A DNA stretch of 57,421 nt from JAJISG01 sp964347345 (GCA_964347345.1 CAYFYB010000009.1:1-57421); one strand, 5' to 3'; positions 8,808 to 17,329 are shown, counted from the stretch's first letter. The notes: generated from the letters alone by a model not told the origin. A program made the numbers and translations.

Positions 8808-9257
8808 GTGGAGGAACCGGTCTGGCCCAGGCCTGTGGCAATCTGCGTCCTGACGAGGGGCGATCAGATATTCGTTTTCGAGGGACATGACTCGGTGAAG
8901 GACGAAGTGTTCTATCGTCCGCTGGGAGGCACCATAGAGTTCGGCGAGTATGGTCACGACGCCGTTCAGCGTGAAATCAGGGAGGAGATCGGAGAACGGG
9001 TCGTCAATCTGAGATATCTGGGCGTCTGCGAAAACATGTTCGGATATCAAGGACGGCGCGGACACGAGATCGTCCTCGTCTACAAAGGGGACTTCGAGGA
9101 TGAGTCGATGTACGGGAAAGAGAGCGTTTGCGGTCGCGAGGAGGATGGCAGCCCCTTCAAGGCTCTATGGAAGCCCGTGACAGATTTCCAGGATGGGAAC
9201 GCCCCACTGTATCCGGACGGACTCTTGGAGCTCATCACGAAGCTACGATCCATCTAG
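8808..9257 (+). CDS. Nudix hydrolase
   Basis: Hydrolyses a nucleoside diphosphate linked to another group. The Nudix box is intact: GGTIEFGEYGHDAVQREIRE continuing EIGE, with the Mg-binding REIREE Glu residues. 149 residues, typical single-domain length. Translation starts at GTG 8808, preceded by AGGTGAT. The C-terminal part (ALWKPVTDFQDGNAPLYPDGL) matches the common Nudix family ending found in ADP-ribose/NADH-type enzymes, but the substrate cannot be named. No operon. Confidence 0.9.
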   Translation: MEEPVWPRPVAICVLTRGDQIFVFEGHDSVKDEVFYRPLGGTIEFGEYGHDAVQREIREEIGERVVNLRYLGVCENMFGYQGRRGHEIVLVYKGDFEDESMYGKESVCGREEDGSPFKALWKPVTDFQDGNAPLYPDGLLELITKLRSI

Positions 9258-9322
9258 AGGAGTTCCGGAGGCAGGCACTATGATCAGACCCTTGTGGGAG
9301 TTCCGCGCCGCTTCAGGGGGAA

Positions 9323-9574
9323 CTAGTCGCGGGCAACGCGGGGCCAATTCTGGGCGATGGCCAGCAAGTCCGTAACACCACCCACGTAACTCTCTATGTA
9401 GCCACATTTCACGCAGACGTAATGGTCTAGGGGTGTGAGTCTCCCAAACACGCCTCCGAGAGGAATCGTGTTGCTGGCAAAAGTGCCGCGCTTGAAGGGA
9501 ATCTGGGCCCCCGAACGGATGTCTTGGGAATCACACTTCGGACACTGCCCTTCGCGAAGAGAGGTCTCGGGCAT
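9323..9574 (-). CDS. Small zinc-ribbon protein
   Basis: 83 residues with CPKCDSQDI near the N-terminus and CVKCGYIE about 40 residues later, a two-knuckle zinc ribbon with a long insert. The C-terminal YVGGVTDLLAIAQNW is helix-like. A TATA-like AGTATTTCG at 9600-9608 lies about 28 nt before the ATG, so the transcript is probably leaderless. Function unknown; proteins of this kind may bind nucleic acid or serve as structural adaptors. Confidence 0.7.
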   Translation of the reverse strand: MPETSLREGQCPKCDSQDIRSGAQIPFKRGTFASNTIPLGGVFGRLTPLDHYVCVKCGYIESYVGGVTDLLAIAQNWPRVARD

Positions 9575-9663
9575 GGCACTTGATACCCGTCTGAAACGAA
9601 ATACTCTGCGTCCCTGTGATACCTGCGATGAGGGTTTTTAGTGCCATCTCCATTACGGACACG

Positions 9664-10020
9664 ATGGAGAAAGTCAACCTCGCCCAGAAGTTCTCATTGT
9701 TCGAGGATTTCTGGAGGCCAAAGATCGTAGGGGAGCTCAACGACTTCTACGTCAAGGTGGTCAAGATGAAGGGAGAGTTCGTCTGGCACCACCATGAAGA
9801 GGAGGACGAGATGTTCCTGGTGGTTAAGGGGAACCTTTCGATCCGACTCCGGGATGAAGAGATACGTCTGACGGAGGGCGAATTCGCCATCGTGCCCCGC
9901 GGCGTCCAGCACAAGCCCGTGGCCGAGGGTGAGGTCCACATCCTTCTGCTCGAGCCAAAGTCCACCGTGAACACAGGCAATGTTCGTGACGAGAGGACCG
10001 CAGAGGCGGAGAGGATTTAG
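9664..10020 (+). CDS. Cupin-domain protein
   Basis: Single cupin barrel, 118 residues. Motif 1 is seen in FVWHHHEEEDEMFLVVKG (three His and a Glu for metal) and motif 2 in EFAIVPRGVQHKPVAEGE. Similarity begins at MEKVNLAQKFSLF, and a TTTTTAG box near 9635-9640 is about 26 nt upstream of that ATG, supporting start 9664 over earlier in-frame starts (GTG 9616, ATG 9628). Small stand-alone cupins of this type are usually called mannose-6-phosphate isomerase-like or dioxygenase-like without proven activity. Confidence 0.85.
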   Translation: MEKVNLAQKFSLFEDFWRPKIVGELNDFYVKVVKMKGEFVWHHHEEEDEMFLVVKGNLSIRLRDEEIRLTEGEFAIVPRGVQHKPVAEGEVHILLLEPKSTVNTGNVRDERTAEAERI

Positions 10021-10028
10021 GAAGGGAG

Positions 10029-11042
10029 CTATCCTGCCGGCGGCAAGCGTGCTCGCGTTGAGCTCATGCCTAAGAGGTGCATTTCGTGCTCCAACATTTC
10101 CTGCAGACCGTCCTCCAAGGACCGGGGGCTGAAGCCTAGCTCCCTCTGGGCCTTTTCGGGGCTGCCCAGATACGTTGCGCCGGCTCCCACGCGAAGAGTC
10201 TCCGACACGTCTTTCTCTGACCAGAAGGCAAGTCGGCTGAAGGGTCCGGCTGCTGCAGAAAGGAACCTCAGCGTCCCTGGTGAGATTCGGAGTTTCGGAG
10301 CCTGAATGCCCGTGATGCGTTCTGCAATCTCGAAGGCCTCGATGAGAGGGTGCCTCGGCCCAGCGATTATGTAAGTTTCTCCTGGCTTCCCCTTCTCCAT
10401 GGCTAGCAGGTGGGCCTGGGCCATGTCGTCGACGTAACCCCAGCAGTAGGCCGTCCCTTTCGGCAGCACGCGCAGCTTGCCCTGTAGGTAGCGCTGGAAG
10501 ATGGGGCGGAGAGGTCCCGTGTCACCGGGTCCATAGATGACCCCGGGCATTACAATCACCAAGGGCAACCCTCGTTTCTGGAAGGGCTCCGCCACCTCGT
10601 AGTGGGCGGCCCATTTGGTCCGATCATATTCACTGAGGTGGGGGCCAGAATATCGATAGCTCTCATCCTTCACGTGACCTTGAGTGTCGGAGAAGACGGC
10701 GAGGGTACTCGTGTAGACGCCCTTGGGCACTCCCAGGTCCTCCATGACCTCCAAGACATTCCGGGTTCCCAGAACGTTGACACGTTTACCCGGTGTTTTG
10801 TCGCGGACTCCAATTTTGAACCATCCCGCCACGTGAAAGACGCCGTCGACGCCCTCCATGGGAGTTCTTAGGGTCTCCTTCTCTGTGATGTCTCCCTGAT
10901 GGATTTCCACGCCTCGGTCGATCAGGGTCTGCGCCTTCGCCTGGCTCCGGACGAGGGCGACCACGTCATGTCCTTCGTCGAGGAGGAGATGTGCCAGGGC
11001 CCCTCCAAGAAAACCCGTGGCCCCTGTGATGAAGTATTTCAT
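10029..11042 (-). CDS. NAD-dependent epimerase/dehydratase (extended SDR)
   Basis: 337 residues. GATGFLGG (residues 7-14) is the NAD(P)-binding motif; the active-site Tyr-Lys appears as YDRTKWAAH and a Ser/Thr as STLAVFS. Substrate-domain signature MPGVIYGPGDTG is present. The sequence pattern resembles dihydroflavonol reductase-like/hopanoid-associated sugar epimerase-like SDRs acting on carbonyl or sugar substrates. The last 20 residues after EMLEHEM are low in similarity. It ends 8 nt from the convergent cupin gene. Confidence 0.87.
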   Translation of the reverse strand: MKYFITGATGFLGGALAHLLLDEGHDVVALVRSQAKAQTLIDRGVEIHQGDITEKETLRTPMEGVDGVFHVAGWFKIGVRDKTPGKRVNVLGTRNVLEVMEDLGVPKGVYTSTLAVFSDTQGHVKDESYRYSGPHLSEYDRTKWAAHYEVAEPFQKRGLPLVIVMPGVIYGPGDTGPLRPIFQRYLQGKLRVLPKGTAYCWGYVDDMAQAHLLAMEKGKPGETYIIAGPRHPLIEAFEIAERITGIQAPKLRISPGTLRFLSAAAGPFSRLAFWSEKDVSETLRVGAGATYLGSPEKAQRELGFSPRSLEDGLQEMLEHEMHLLGMSSTRARLPPAG

Positions 11043-11216
11043 GTTCTAACCGCCTACTGGACAGACCTAAGTTCCTCATGGCTTATTCGTCTTGCTGGCT
11101 CTGCGTGGGCTGAATTCAACACCAGCCCCGTTGTGCGTCCAGGCAGGTGAAAGGGATGGACAACAACCCGCTGCCCTCGTTCCTCCAGATGAAAAAGCAT
11201 AAGACAGGGTCGGGCC

Positions 11217-11693
11217 TTGGGTGCCGGTGGTGATTCCACGGTCCGTGTCCTCTTCGTCTCACCCTACGACGCCGCCCGGGGGCCCATGGCAGAGGCCTTT
11301 GCCCTCGCCCGCGGTGACGAGGAGATGGACTTCTTCTCCGCTGGCCTCGTCCCCTCCGGCTTCGTCAGGCCCCAGGCCCTCTCCGTCCTGGAGGAGGTAG
11401 GCTTAGAGGTCTCCTGGGAGCATCCCCGATACCTGCTGCCTGAGCACCTGATAGGCGTCGACTTCCTGGTTACCATTGACTGCCGCGTGGAGGATAGGAG
11501 GCTGAAGTACTTCCAGGGAAAGACCATCAGATGGAAGGTGGAGGACCCCTTAAACAAGGGCCTGGACGTAAACTTCTACAGGAGGAGCCGGGACCAGATC
11601 GATGCCCTGGTGAAGGAGCTGGTGGAGGCCCTGCGTTCCGGCACTGTGGAGGAGATGGTGGAGAAGCCGAAGGAAGAGGCGGAGGCCTCCTGA
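11217..11693 (+). CDS. Low-molecular-weight phosphatase/ArsC-like protein lacking the catalytic Cys
   Basis: The fold of low-molecular-weight protein tyrosine phosphatases and arsenate reductases is clear: VRVLFVSPYDAARGPMAEA aligns with the usual FVCxxNxCRSPMAEA P-loop, then EEVGLEVSWEHPRYL, and DPLNKG at the place of the general-acid Asp-Pro. The nucleophile Cys is Ser (codon TCA), the second Cys is Ala and the P-loop Ser is Gly, while the phosphate-binding Arg is kept. It is therefore probably a phosphate- or phosphotyrosine-binding pseudo-enzyme. The extra C-terminal 30 residues are Glu/Lys-rich. TTG 11217 is the only good start; the HIT gene follows 19 nt later. Confidence 0.75.
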   Translation: MGAGGDSTVRVLFVSPYDAARGPMAEAFALARGDEEMDFFSAGLVPSGFVRPQALSVLEEVGLEVSWEHPRYLLPEHLIGVDFLVTIDCRVEDRRLKYFQGKTIRWKVEDPLNKGLDVNFYRRSRDQIDALVKELVEALRSGTVEEMVEKPKEEAEAS

Positions 11694-11712
11694 CGCAGCC
11701 AGATGGCAACCT

Positions 11713-12237
11713 ATGCCGCCTGACTATTCCCGTGCAGGATTGAAGAAGGCGATGAGTGACTATCGGGATGACTGTATCATCTGCCGTGGAGCCGCGGGCG
11801 ACGAGGAACTTCGAAGGGTCGAGGTCTGGCATGATCGGAGCTGGCGTCTCACGGTCAGTCTTGAAACCGAGGTCAGAGGTTTCGCATATCTCGAACCAAA
11901 GCGTCACATCCCCACCGTGACAGACCTGGATGGTGAAGAGGCGCAGTCGCTTGGCGAGGTCCTGGCCGAGGTCACGAGAACTCTTCGAGAGGCAACGGAG
12001 GCAGACGCCGTATACGTGTACATCTTTGGCACTGGCGTTCCCCATCTGCATCTTCATCTGGCCCCTCATCGGGAGGGCGACGCCTTGAGCTCCCAGATCA
12101 TCAAGGGAAAGGTCCGCCCAGAGAAGCTCCCCACGGGCGCAGTGCGATACGTGAGCGATGAGTTTCCGCTCCTGCCCGGGGGGGAGCTGCGTCGCATCGC
12201 CGAGACTGTCCGTGAACGACTCTCATCCCAGCAATAG
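11713..12237 (+). CDS. HIT-family nucleotide hydrolase/transferase
   Basis: 174 residues with the histidine triad GVPHLHLHLAPHR near residues 108-120 and an N-terminal CIIC pair typical of zinc-containing HIT proteins. HIT enzymes act on nucleoside phosphates such as AMP-lysine, ApnA or GDP-hexoses. The C-terminal extension after the triad (SSQIIKGKVRPEKLPTGAV) is longer than in Hint proteins. A second in-frame ATG at 11752 could be the start. Nineteen bases separate it from the phosphatase-like gene, so they may be cotranscribed. Confidence 0.82.
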   Translation: MPPDYSRAGLKKAMSDYRDDCIICRGAAGDEELRRVEVWHDRSWRLTVSLETEVRGFAYLEPKRHIPTVTDLDGEEAQSLGEVLAEVTRTLREATEADAVYVYIFGTGVPHLHLHLAPHREGDALSSQIIKGKVRPEKLPTGAVRYVSDEFPLLPGGELRRIAETVRERLSSQQ

Positions 12238-12284
12238 CCCTCGGGCGGAATCAAGGAAAGGAGTGAGGAGTGCGGGGGGTGGGA

Positions 12285-12303
12285 TTTTCAGGCCTTGAGG
12301 CCG
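12285..12303 (-). other. Non-canonical T-loop intron of tRNA-Leu at 59/60 (19 nt)
   Basis: Central helix TTCA (12309-12306) with TGAA (12290-12287); bulges AA^C (12305-12303) and AA^T (12286-12284); inner helix GGCC/GGCC with loop TCAA. A perfect bulge-helix-bulge. Confidence 0.9.
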
Positions 12304-12334
12304 TTTGAACCCACGAACTCCTTCGAGACAGGAT

Positions 12335-12364
12335 GTCCCATCGGAACTCTTGTGGACTCCAGAT
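12335..12364 (-). other. Canonical tRNA-Leu intron at 37/38 (30 nt)
   Basis: Central helix CTTA (12370-12367) with TGGG (12340-12337), using two G-U pairs; bulges AG^A (12366-12364) and AC^A (12336-12334), each cut after the second base. Inner helix is imperfect (GGA/TTCC region). Confidence 0.82.
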
Positions 12365-12424
12365 CTTAAGTCCTGCGCCGTTGTCCAGGCTTAGCTACCC
12401 CCGCACCAGTTTGAATATTGTGAG

Positions 12425-12435
12425 CCTCTATAAAG
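12425..12435 (-). promoter_or_regulatory. TATA box of tRNA-Leu
   Basis: CTTTATAGAGG on the minus strand, centred about 26 nt upstream of the mature 5' end. Confidence 0.7.
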
Positions 12436-12488
12436 GGTGCGTCTCTATGACCCGATTAGGAGGAATCGCTGCCCCACCGACGGAAAGA

Positions 12489-14285
12489 TCACTGGCCTGA
12501 ACCCTCCGCCGCCGTCAGCCTGCTGGCAGTGTTGACGAGGGCCATATGGGTGAAGGCCTGGGGGAAATTTCCCAGGAACCTCTTTGTCTCAGGGTCGAGC
12601 ATCTCCGCGAAGAGACCGAGATGGTTCGCGTATCCGACGATCTCATCGAAGGCCTCCCTCGCTTCCATCAGCCTTCCCGCCTTCACCAGACCGTCCACCA
12701 GCCAGAAGCTGAGCATCAGGAATGCCCCCTCTCGAGGCCCCTTCTCTCGGAACCGATTGACCAGCGGGCCATTGCCCAGGTCCCGCCTTATCCTCTCCAG
12801 CGAGCCCAGGAACCTAGCGTCGTCCCCTGGCAGGAAGTCCACAAGGGGCATCACCAGGATGCTCCCATCCACCTCCTTCCCACCGTAGTACTGGACGAAG
12901 GAGCCAAGCTGCTCATCGAAGCCCTCTTGCAGCACCTTCTTCCTTATCTTGTCCCTGACATTGGCCCAGAGGTCCGCGCGCCGCCTGTTTCCCCACCGCT
13001 GGGCGATCTTAACGGCTCTGTCCATGGCCACCCAGGCCATGACGTCGGAATACACGTAGTTTCTCTCAACCTCCCGGAGTTCCCAGATACCGCTGTCAGG
13101 CCTCTCCCAGTTGGCGGCCACAAAGTTGGCTAATGCTTCCACCGTTCGCCATATGTCGTCGTTCATGTCCTCCTCCGTGTGATAACTGAAGTGAAGGGCA
13201 TCTATGACAGAGCCATACACGTCCAGCTGGAACTGGCTGTAGGCGGCATTTCCAGACCGAACGGGCCTCGCCCCTCTGTAGCCCCGGAGATGGGAGAGCA
13301 CCTTCTCTTCCAGGACCGAATCCCCCTCCACTCCGTACATGATCTGCAGGTTCTCGGGATCCAGGGTGTGGCCCCGCAGCCTCCGGATTATCCAATGCCG
13401 AAACCTGCGCTCCTCCTCCGTGTAGCCGCAGGTGTGGAAGGCCGAAAGGACGAAGGCGGAGTCCCTCAGCCAGGAGTAACGGTAGTCCCAGTTCTTGCTT
13501 CCTGTTGGAATCTCAGGCAGGGAGGTGGTGGGTGCGGCTATGATGGCCCCCGTGGGCTCGTAGGTCATGAGCTTGAGGACCAGCATGGACCTCTTCACCA
13601 TGGACGTCAGGTGACCCGTGAAGGCGCACCGCTTGACCCAGTCTCTCCAGAAGGCCACCGTCTTCTCCAGCTTCTCCGCAGGCAGGAACTCCTCGATGGG
13701 GCGAAGGTAGTCATCGTTCCACCGAAGGACCATCCACCTCTCATCGCCCTCACGGAGGTCCTCCTCAGCGCTGCAGATGCCGTCCCCAGTCCTCAGGGGC
13801 AGGTCCGTGGTCAGGCTGAGCCACTCTTTCAGACCTTGCGCGAGGCACCCCTCGTCCTCCAACAGCAGTCGCGTATGACCCAGGCCATACCCGAAGCGGG
13901 GCTCGTAGAGGATCTTGGCCTTGACCCTGCCATCGATGCATCGAAGTCGACGATGGACCTCATGGAAGGCCTCCAGCTCCTCGTTCTTCAGGTAGCACGG
14001 CATGTAGTCCACTAACTCCAGGGACCCGTCACCACTCCTGAGGAGCGTACGAAGGACGTTGGTGTTCTTGACGTAAACCTGGTGGGTCTCGTGCTTCCCT
14101 TCGATGGAGACGGCGAACCTGCCTCCTACCTCGGGGTCCAGCAGGGCTGCGAAGACACTCGGAGAATCGAAGCGAGGGAAACAGAGCCAGTCTATGCTTC
14201 CATACCTCGACACCAGGGCAGCGGAGTTCACGTCCCCGATCAGCCCGTAGTCCTCAATGTCGCAGTGGCCATTGTCTGATTCCAT
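12489..14285 (-). CDS. Glycoside hydrolase family 15 (glucoamylase/trehalase type)
   Basis: 598 residues, full length for archaeal GH15. It hydrolyses alpha-glucosidic bonds of oligosaccharides, or trehalose as in Thermoplasma GH15 trehalases. N-terminal beta-sandwich (residues 1-240: DYGLIGDVNSAALVSRYGSIDWL), then the alpha/alpha barrel with GSKNWDYRYSWLRDSAF, the general-acid region SGIWELRE and the C-terminal region HLGLFAEMLDP then GNFPQAFTH holding the second catalytic Glu. A TATA-like CTTTTTAAG at 14312-14322 sits about 27 nt before the ATG, so the message is leaderless. Cytoplasmic (no signal peptide). Trehalase versus glucoamylase cannot be settled. Confidence 0.92.
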   Translation of the reverse strand: MESDNGHCDIEDYGLIGDVNSAALVSRYGSIDWLCFPRFDSPSVFAALLDPEVGGRFAVSIEGKHETHQVYVKNTNVLRTLLRSGDGSLELVDYMPCYLKNEELEAFHEVHRRLRCIDGRVKAKILYEPRFGYGLGHTRLLLEDEGCLAQGLKEWLSLTTDLPLRTGDGICSAEEDLREGDERWMVLRWNDDYLRPIEEFLPAEKLEKTVAFWRDWVKRCAFTGHLTSMVKRSMLVLKLMTYEPTGAIIAAPTTSLPEIPTGSKNWDYRYSWLRDSAFVLSAFHTCGYTEEERRFRHWIIRRLRGHTLDPENLQIMYGVEGDSVLEEKVLSHLRGYRGARPVRSGNAAYSQFQLDVYGSVIDALHFSYHTEEDMNDDIWRTVEALANFVAANWERPDSGIWELREVERNYVYSDVMAWVAMDRAVKIAQRWGNRRRADLWANVRDKIRKKVLQEGFDEQLGSFVQYYGGKEVDGSILVMPLVDFLPGDDARFLGSLERIRRDLGNGPLVNRFREKGPREGAFLMLSFWLVDGLVKAGRLMEAREAFDEIVGYANHLGLFAEMLDPETKRFLGNFPQAFTHMALVNTASRLTAAEGSGQ

Positions 14286-14374
14286 CTACGTTATGCTACC
14301 TGGCATGCTGCCTTAAAAAGGCCGCGGGTCGAGTATCCCTGGTGATGTGGTTGTGCTGAGAGTCGGTCAACGAC

Positions 14375-15169
14375 TTATGGCGGACAGGATCCGCCAGAAC
14401 GAAGGACTGTGACGCGGACCGCCGGGATGCCCCTCGGCCGATCGATCACGGCCCGGACCTCGTACACCGCCGCGAGATTCTCCGCCGTAATGACCTCTTC
14501 TAGGTTGCCAGCGGCGTAGATGCGTCCCTGATGGAGGAGGATGGCCTTGTCACAGTAGCGGGCCGCCATGTTGAGGTCATGGAAGACGGCTACCACCAGC
14601 AGTCGCCGATCCTTCCGAAGGCGGGTGATGAGTTCCATGATCTCGTACTGGTAGCGGAGATCCAGGTGGGCCGTCGGCTCGTCCAAGAGGAGGATACGCG
14701 GTCCCTGGACCAATGCCCGCGCGACGATGACTCGCTGCTGCTCCCCACCGCTCAGCTGTCCGAAGGGCCTCGCTTCCAGCTCCCACGTGCCCGTGGCCTC
14801 CATGGCTTCCCTCACAGCCCGGAAGTCGGCCTCCGTCTCCACCTCGAAACGGTCCAGATGGGGACTGCGGCCCATGAGGACCACCTCGAAGGCGGTGAAC
14901 TCGAAGTCCACCCGACTCTTCTGGGGCACGACCCCCATGAGTTTGGCCCGCTGCCTGTTGGGCAAGTCCAGCAGGCTCCTCTCATCTAGAAGGACAGTTC
15001 CCCGTAGTGGTGAAAGCACGCCACTGAGGGCCCTCAGCAGGGTCGTCTTCCCGGAGCCGTTGGGGCCGAGGACGCCCAAGGCCTCGCCCGGACCGATCCT
15101 GAGGCTCACGTCCTCCAGGGCGGTCACACCATCGTAGGCGCAGGTGAGGCCGTCCACCTCAAGGCGCAT
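14375..15169 (-). CDS. ABC transporter ATPase, iron/siderophore/B12 type
   Basis: ATP-binding subunit of a FecBCDE/BtuCD-type importer. Walker A GPNGSGKTT (residues 34-42), Q-loop VVPQKS, signature LSGGEQQR, Walker B ILLLDEPTAHLD and the switch VVAVFHDLNMAARYCD are intact. 264 residues, normal length. It is the third gene of binding protein-permease-ATPase and overlaps the permease end by 11 nt, so translation is coupled. Confidence 0.95.
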   Translation of the reverse strand: MRLEVDGLTCAYDGVTALEDVSLRIGPGEALGVLGPNGSGKTTLLRALSGVLSPLRGTVLLDERSLLDLPNRQRAKLMGVVPQKSRVDFEFTAFEVVLMGRSPHLDRFEVETEADFRAVREAMEATGTWELEARPFGQLSGGEQQRVIVARALVQGPRILLLDEPTAHLDLRYQYEIMELITRLRKDRRLLVVAVFHDLNMAARYCDKAILLHQGRIYAAGNLEEVITAENLAAVYEVRAVIDRPRGIPAVRVTVLRSGGSCPP

Positions 15170-16226
15170 GGCTCAGCCTCCGCTGCCTCAGCAGGTAGAT
15201 GAAGAAGGGAGCCCCGCAGAAGGCCGTCACGATGCCCAAAGGTATCTCCCCCGGCGCCAGTACGGTCCTCGCCAGGGCATCTGCCCACACGAGGAAGATT
15301 GCCCCACCGAGAGCCGCGGCAGGGAAAAGGACGCGATGGTTGGGTCCCAGGAGCATGCGGATGATGTGGGGCACGATGAGGCCGACGAAGGCGATGATGC
15401 CGCTGACGGCCACCGCCAGGCTGGTCAGGACCGCTGGGACCACGATGAGGATCCTACGAACGAGGGCGACATCGACGCCCAGCTGGGTCGCCGTCTCCTC
15501 CCCCGTGAGCATGACGTTTACGTCTCTGGCGAAGACCTGAAGGACAAGGGCCCCGGCGAGGACGGCGGGAAAGAGGAGGGCCACATCCAGCCATCCGTTG
15601 GTGGTTAGGTTGAGGCCTCCTAGGAGCCAGTAGATGGTCCTCTGGATGCCCACCTGCCCGAGAAAGAGGAGAAAGAAGGTGAGGGCGGAGAGGAGGGTGG
15701 CCACCGCGATGCCTGCGAGGAGGAGAGTGTCCGTGCGGATGGCGCCTCCGACCTGGGACAGGTTGTACACCAGGAAGACCGTGAGGATGCCGGCAAGGAA
15801 GGCCATGAAGCCCAGCCCCATGGTTCCCGGGAGGAAGCCGAAGCCGAAGACGAACCAGAGGGTCGCACCGAGGGCCGCTCCTGAGGACAACCCGAGGATG
15901 TACGGCTCCGCTAGGGGGTTACGGAAGAGGCCCTGCATGCCAGCACCAGAGAGGGCCAACGAGGCTCCTACGAGGGCGCCAAGAAGGATCCTGGGCAGCC
16001 TGATGGAGCGGACGATGATGGCAAATTCGTTATTCCCACCTACGAGGGCTCCGAAGAACTCCTCCAGGGACATGTTTCGAGGGACCCCCAGGCCCATGGG
16101 GCCAACAGCCCCGAAGAACAGGGAGGCCGCCAGGCTGATCGCCAGGAGGACCGGCAGCAGTACGGCCATCATCATCCTGCGGCGCAGGAGAAGGTCCAGG
16201 GCTGCTGATCCCGTGGAGTTCTTCAT
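15159..16226 (-). CDS. ABC transporter permease, FecCD/BtuC type
   Basis: 355-residue membrane permease with about nine or ten helices. Family landmarks: RLPRILLGALVGASLALSG, GMQGLFRNPLAEPYILG and GVDVALVRRILIVVPAVLTS leading to GIIAFVGLIVPHIIRMLLGPNHR, which includes the coupling region contacting the ATPase. Start at ATG 16226 lies 10 nt after the binding-protein stop; the frame is open upstream only within that gene. Substrate is probably a ferric chelate, haem or corrinoid; a B12 role would suit the radical SAM protein nearby but is not shown. Confidence 0.93.
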   Translation of the reverse strand: MKNSTGSAALDLLLRRRMMMAVLLPVLLAISLAASLFFGAVGPMGLGVPRNMSLEEFFGALVGGNNEFAIIVRSIRLPRILLGALVGASLALSGAGMQGLFRNPLAEPYILGLSSGAALGATLWFVFGFGFLPGTMGLGFMAFLAGILTVFLVYNLSQVGGAIRTDTLLLAGIAVATLLSALTFFLLFLGQVGIQRTIYWLLGGLNLTTNGWLDVALLFPAVLAGALVLQVFARDVNVMLTGEETATQLGVDVALVRRILIVVPAVLTSLAVAVSGIIAFVGLIVPHIIRMLLGPNHRVLFPAAALGGAIFLVWADALARTVLAPGEIPLGIVTAFCGAPFFIYLLRQRRLSHAP

Positions 16227-16236
16227 GCACCCACCT

Positions 16237-17190
16237 TCAGAGGAAGAGGTCTGGGTGAAGGAGTTGGGCCAGGTCCTCCAATGCATCCACCATCCTTGGA
16301 CCCGTTCGGGCGACCTCGTTGTCGTCGATGGTGAATATCCTGCCTTCCTTGACGGCTATGATCTGGTCCCATCCCGGTCTCGCGGCGACGTCCTCTTTCG
16401 TCGTCTGGGTGAAAATGCCAACGGTGTAAACGATGATGTCGGGGTTGGACGCCACGACGAACTCGTTGCTCACCTCTCCAAAGGGAGTCGTTAGGCTCGC
16501 CCCGGCATTCCGGCCGCCAGCCATGACGATAAGGTCGTGACCGAAGGACCCTGGCCCAAAGGTCCATAGTGGGAAGAACTCCAGGTAGACAAGCGGCCGC
16601 TCCGGCACCATTGTGGAGTTTCCAGTCATCCCTACGACGGCATTGATCCTGGCCTCGAGGTCCTCTACGAGTTGCTGGGCCGCTGAAACCGTCCCCGTCA
16701 CGAGCCCAACCAGGAGGATGTCTTCCAGGATGCCGTCGAGGGTCTTGGGTCCGAGGACTAGGACGGCAAGGCCCTGGGCAGCCATCCGATTGATGTCAGA
16801 CATAGCTATGATGTCGGCAGCCACGACAAGGTCGGGTTTCAGAGTCAGGACGCTCTCCAGCTCCACGCTCGGGTACGTGTTGATGCGGGTGAGGTTGAGC
16901 CCTTCAAGCTCCGGGGGATGGTCGGAAACAGCGTCCACGGCAACCAGGCGAGAACCCAGGTCAAGGGCGAAGAGGATCTCCGTCGTGCTCGGCGCCAAGG
17001 AGATTATTCGTTCCACCTTCCTCGGGACGGAGACCACCCTGCCGAAGTCATCTATGACTGTAATGGTCTCCGAAGGCGAGGACCGCGTCGCGAGGGATAG
17101 CCCGTATCCCGCGGCAAAGGAGCTCACGACAGCGACGACAATGATGATGGCCGTGATCAGCTTCTTGGAGGACGGCGCCATTGCTCTCAT
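16237..17190 (-). CDS. ABC transporter substrate-binding protein, iron/B12 type
   Basis: 317 residues. N-terminal membrane anchor (residues 9-33) holds it on the outer face of the membrane, then the bilobal FecB/BtuF fold: ITVIDDFGRVVSVPRKVERI, SLAPSTTEILFALDLG, the YPSVELESVLTLKPDLVV segment and C-terminal GRIFTIDDN. It is first in the operon. The start could also be ATG 17181. A TATA box at 17241-17250 and an inverted repeat over the likely transcription start suggest repression, perhaps by metal. Confidence 0.93.
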   Translation of the reverse strand: MRAMAPSSKKLITAIIIVVAVVSSFAAGYGLSLATRSSPSETITVIDDFGRVVSVPRKVERIISLAPSTTEILFALDLGSRLVAVDAVSDHPPELEGLNLTRINTYPSVELESVLTLKPDLVVAADIIAMSDINRMAAQGLAVLVLGPKTLDGILEDILLVGLVTGTVSAAQQLVEDLEARINAVVGMTGNSTMVPERPLVYLEFFPLWTFGPGSFGHDLIVMAGGRNAGASLTTPFGEVSNEFVVASNPDIIVYTVGIFTQTTKEDVAARPGWDQIIAVKEGRIFTIDDNEVARTGPRMVDALEDLAQLLHPDLFL

Positions 17191-17205
17191 GGTTCTCCTC
17201 TCCTA

Positions 17206-17221
17206 TTCAAGAACAGTTGAA
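17206..17221 (-). promoter_or_regulatory. Inverted repeat over ABC importer transcription start
   Basis: TTCAA-gaacag-TTGAA. The TATA-like CTACATATAC (minus strand, 17241-17250) predicts initiation near 17219, inside the repeat; the place suits a repressor. Confidence 0.45.
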
Positions 17222-17329
17222 TTTTGTAAATCCAACTTGAGTATATGTAGCTTTCGCACTCCACACCGAGAGCCTGCAGAGACCAGCCTGACGTCTCAAT
17301 GATTTATAGTGTCAGACGGCTGCAGGTCC

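Larger units (their letters stand above)
12271..12404 (-). tRNA. tRNA-Leu(TAA) with two introns (37/38 and 59/60)
   Basis: Acceptor GCGGGGG/CCCCCGC with discriminator A at 12271, D-arm, anticodon stem CAGGA (12375-12371) / TCCTG (12333-12329), 14-nt variable region, T-stem GTGGG/CCCAC. Anticodon TAA lies at 12368-12366. The anticodon loop is split by 30 nt and the T-loop by 19 nt; both have bulge-helix-bulge ends. Spliced length is 85 nt, right for a class II tRNA-Leu, and the restored T-loop reads TTCAAAT. The remaining bases of 12238-12488 show only the promoter. Confidence 0.93.
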
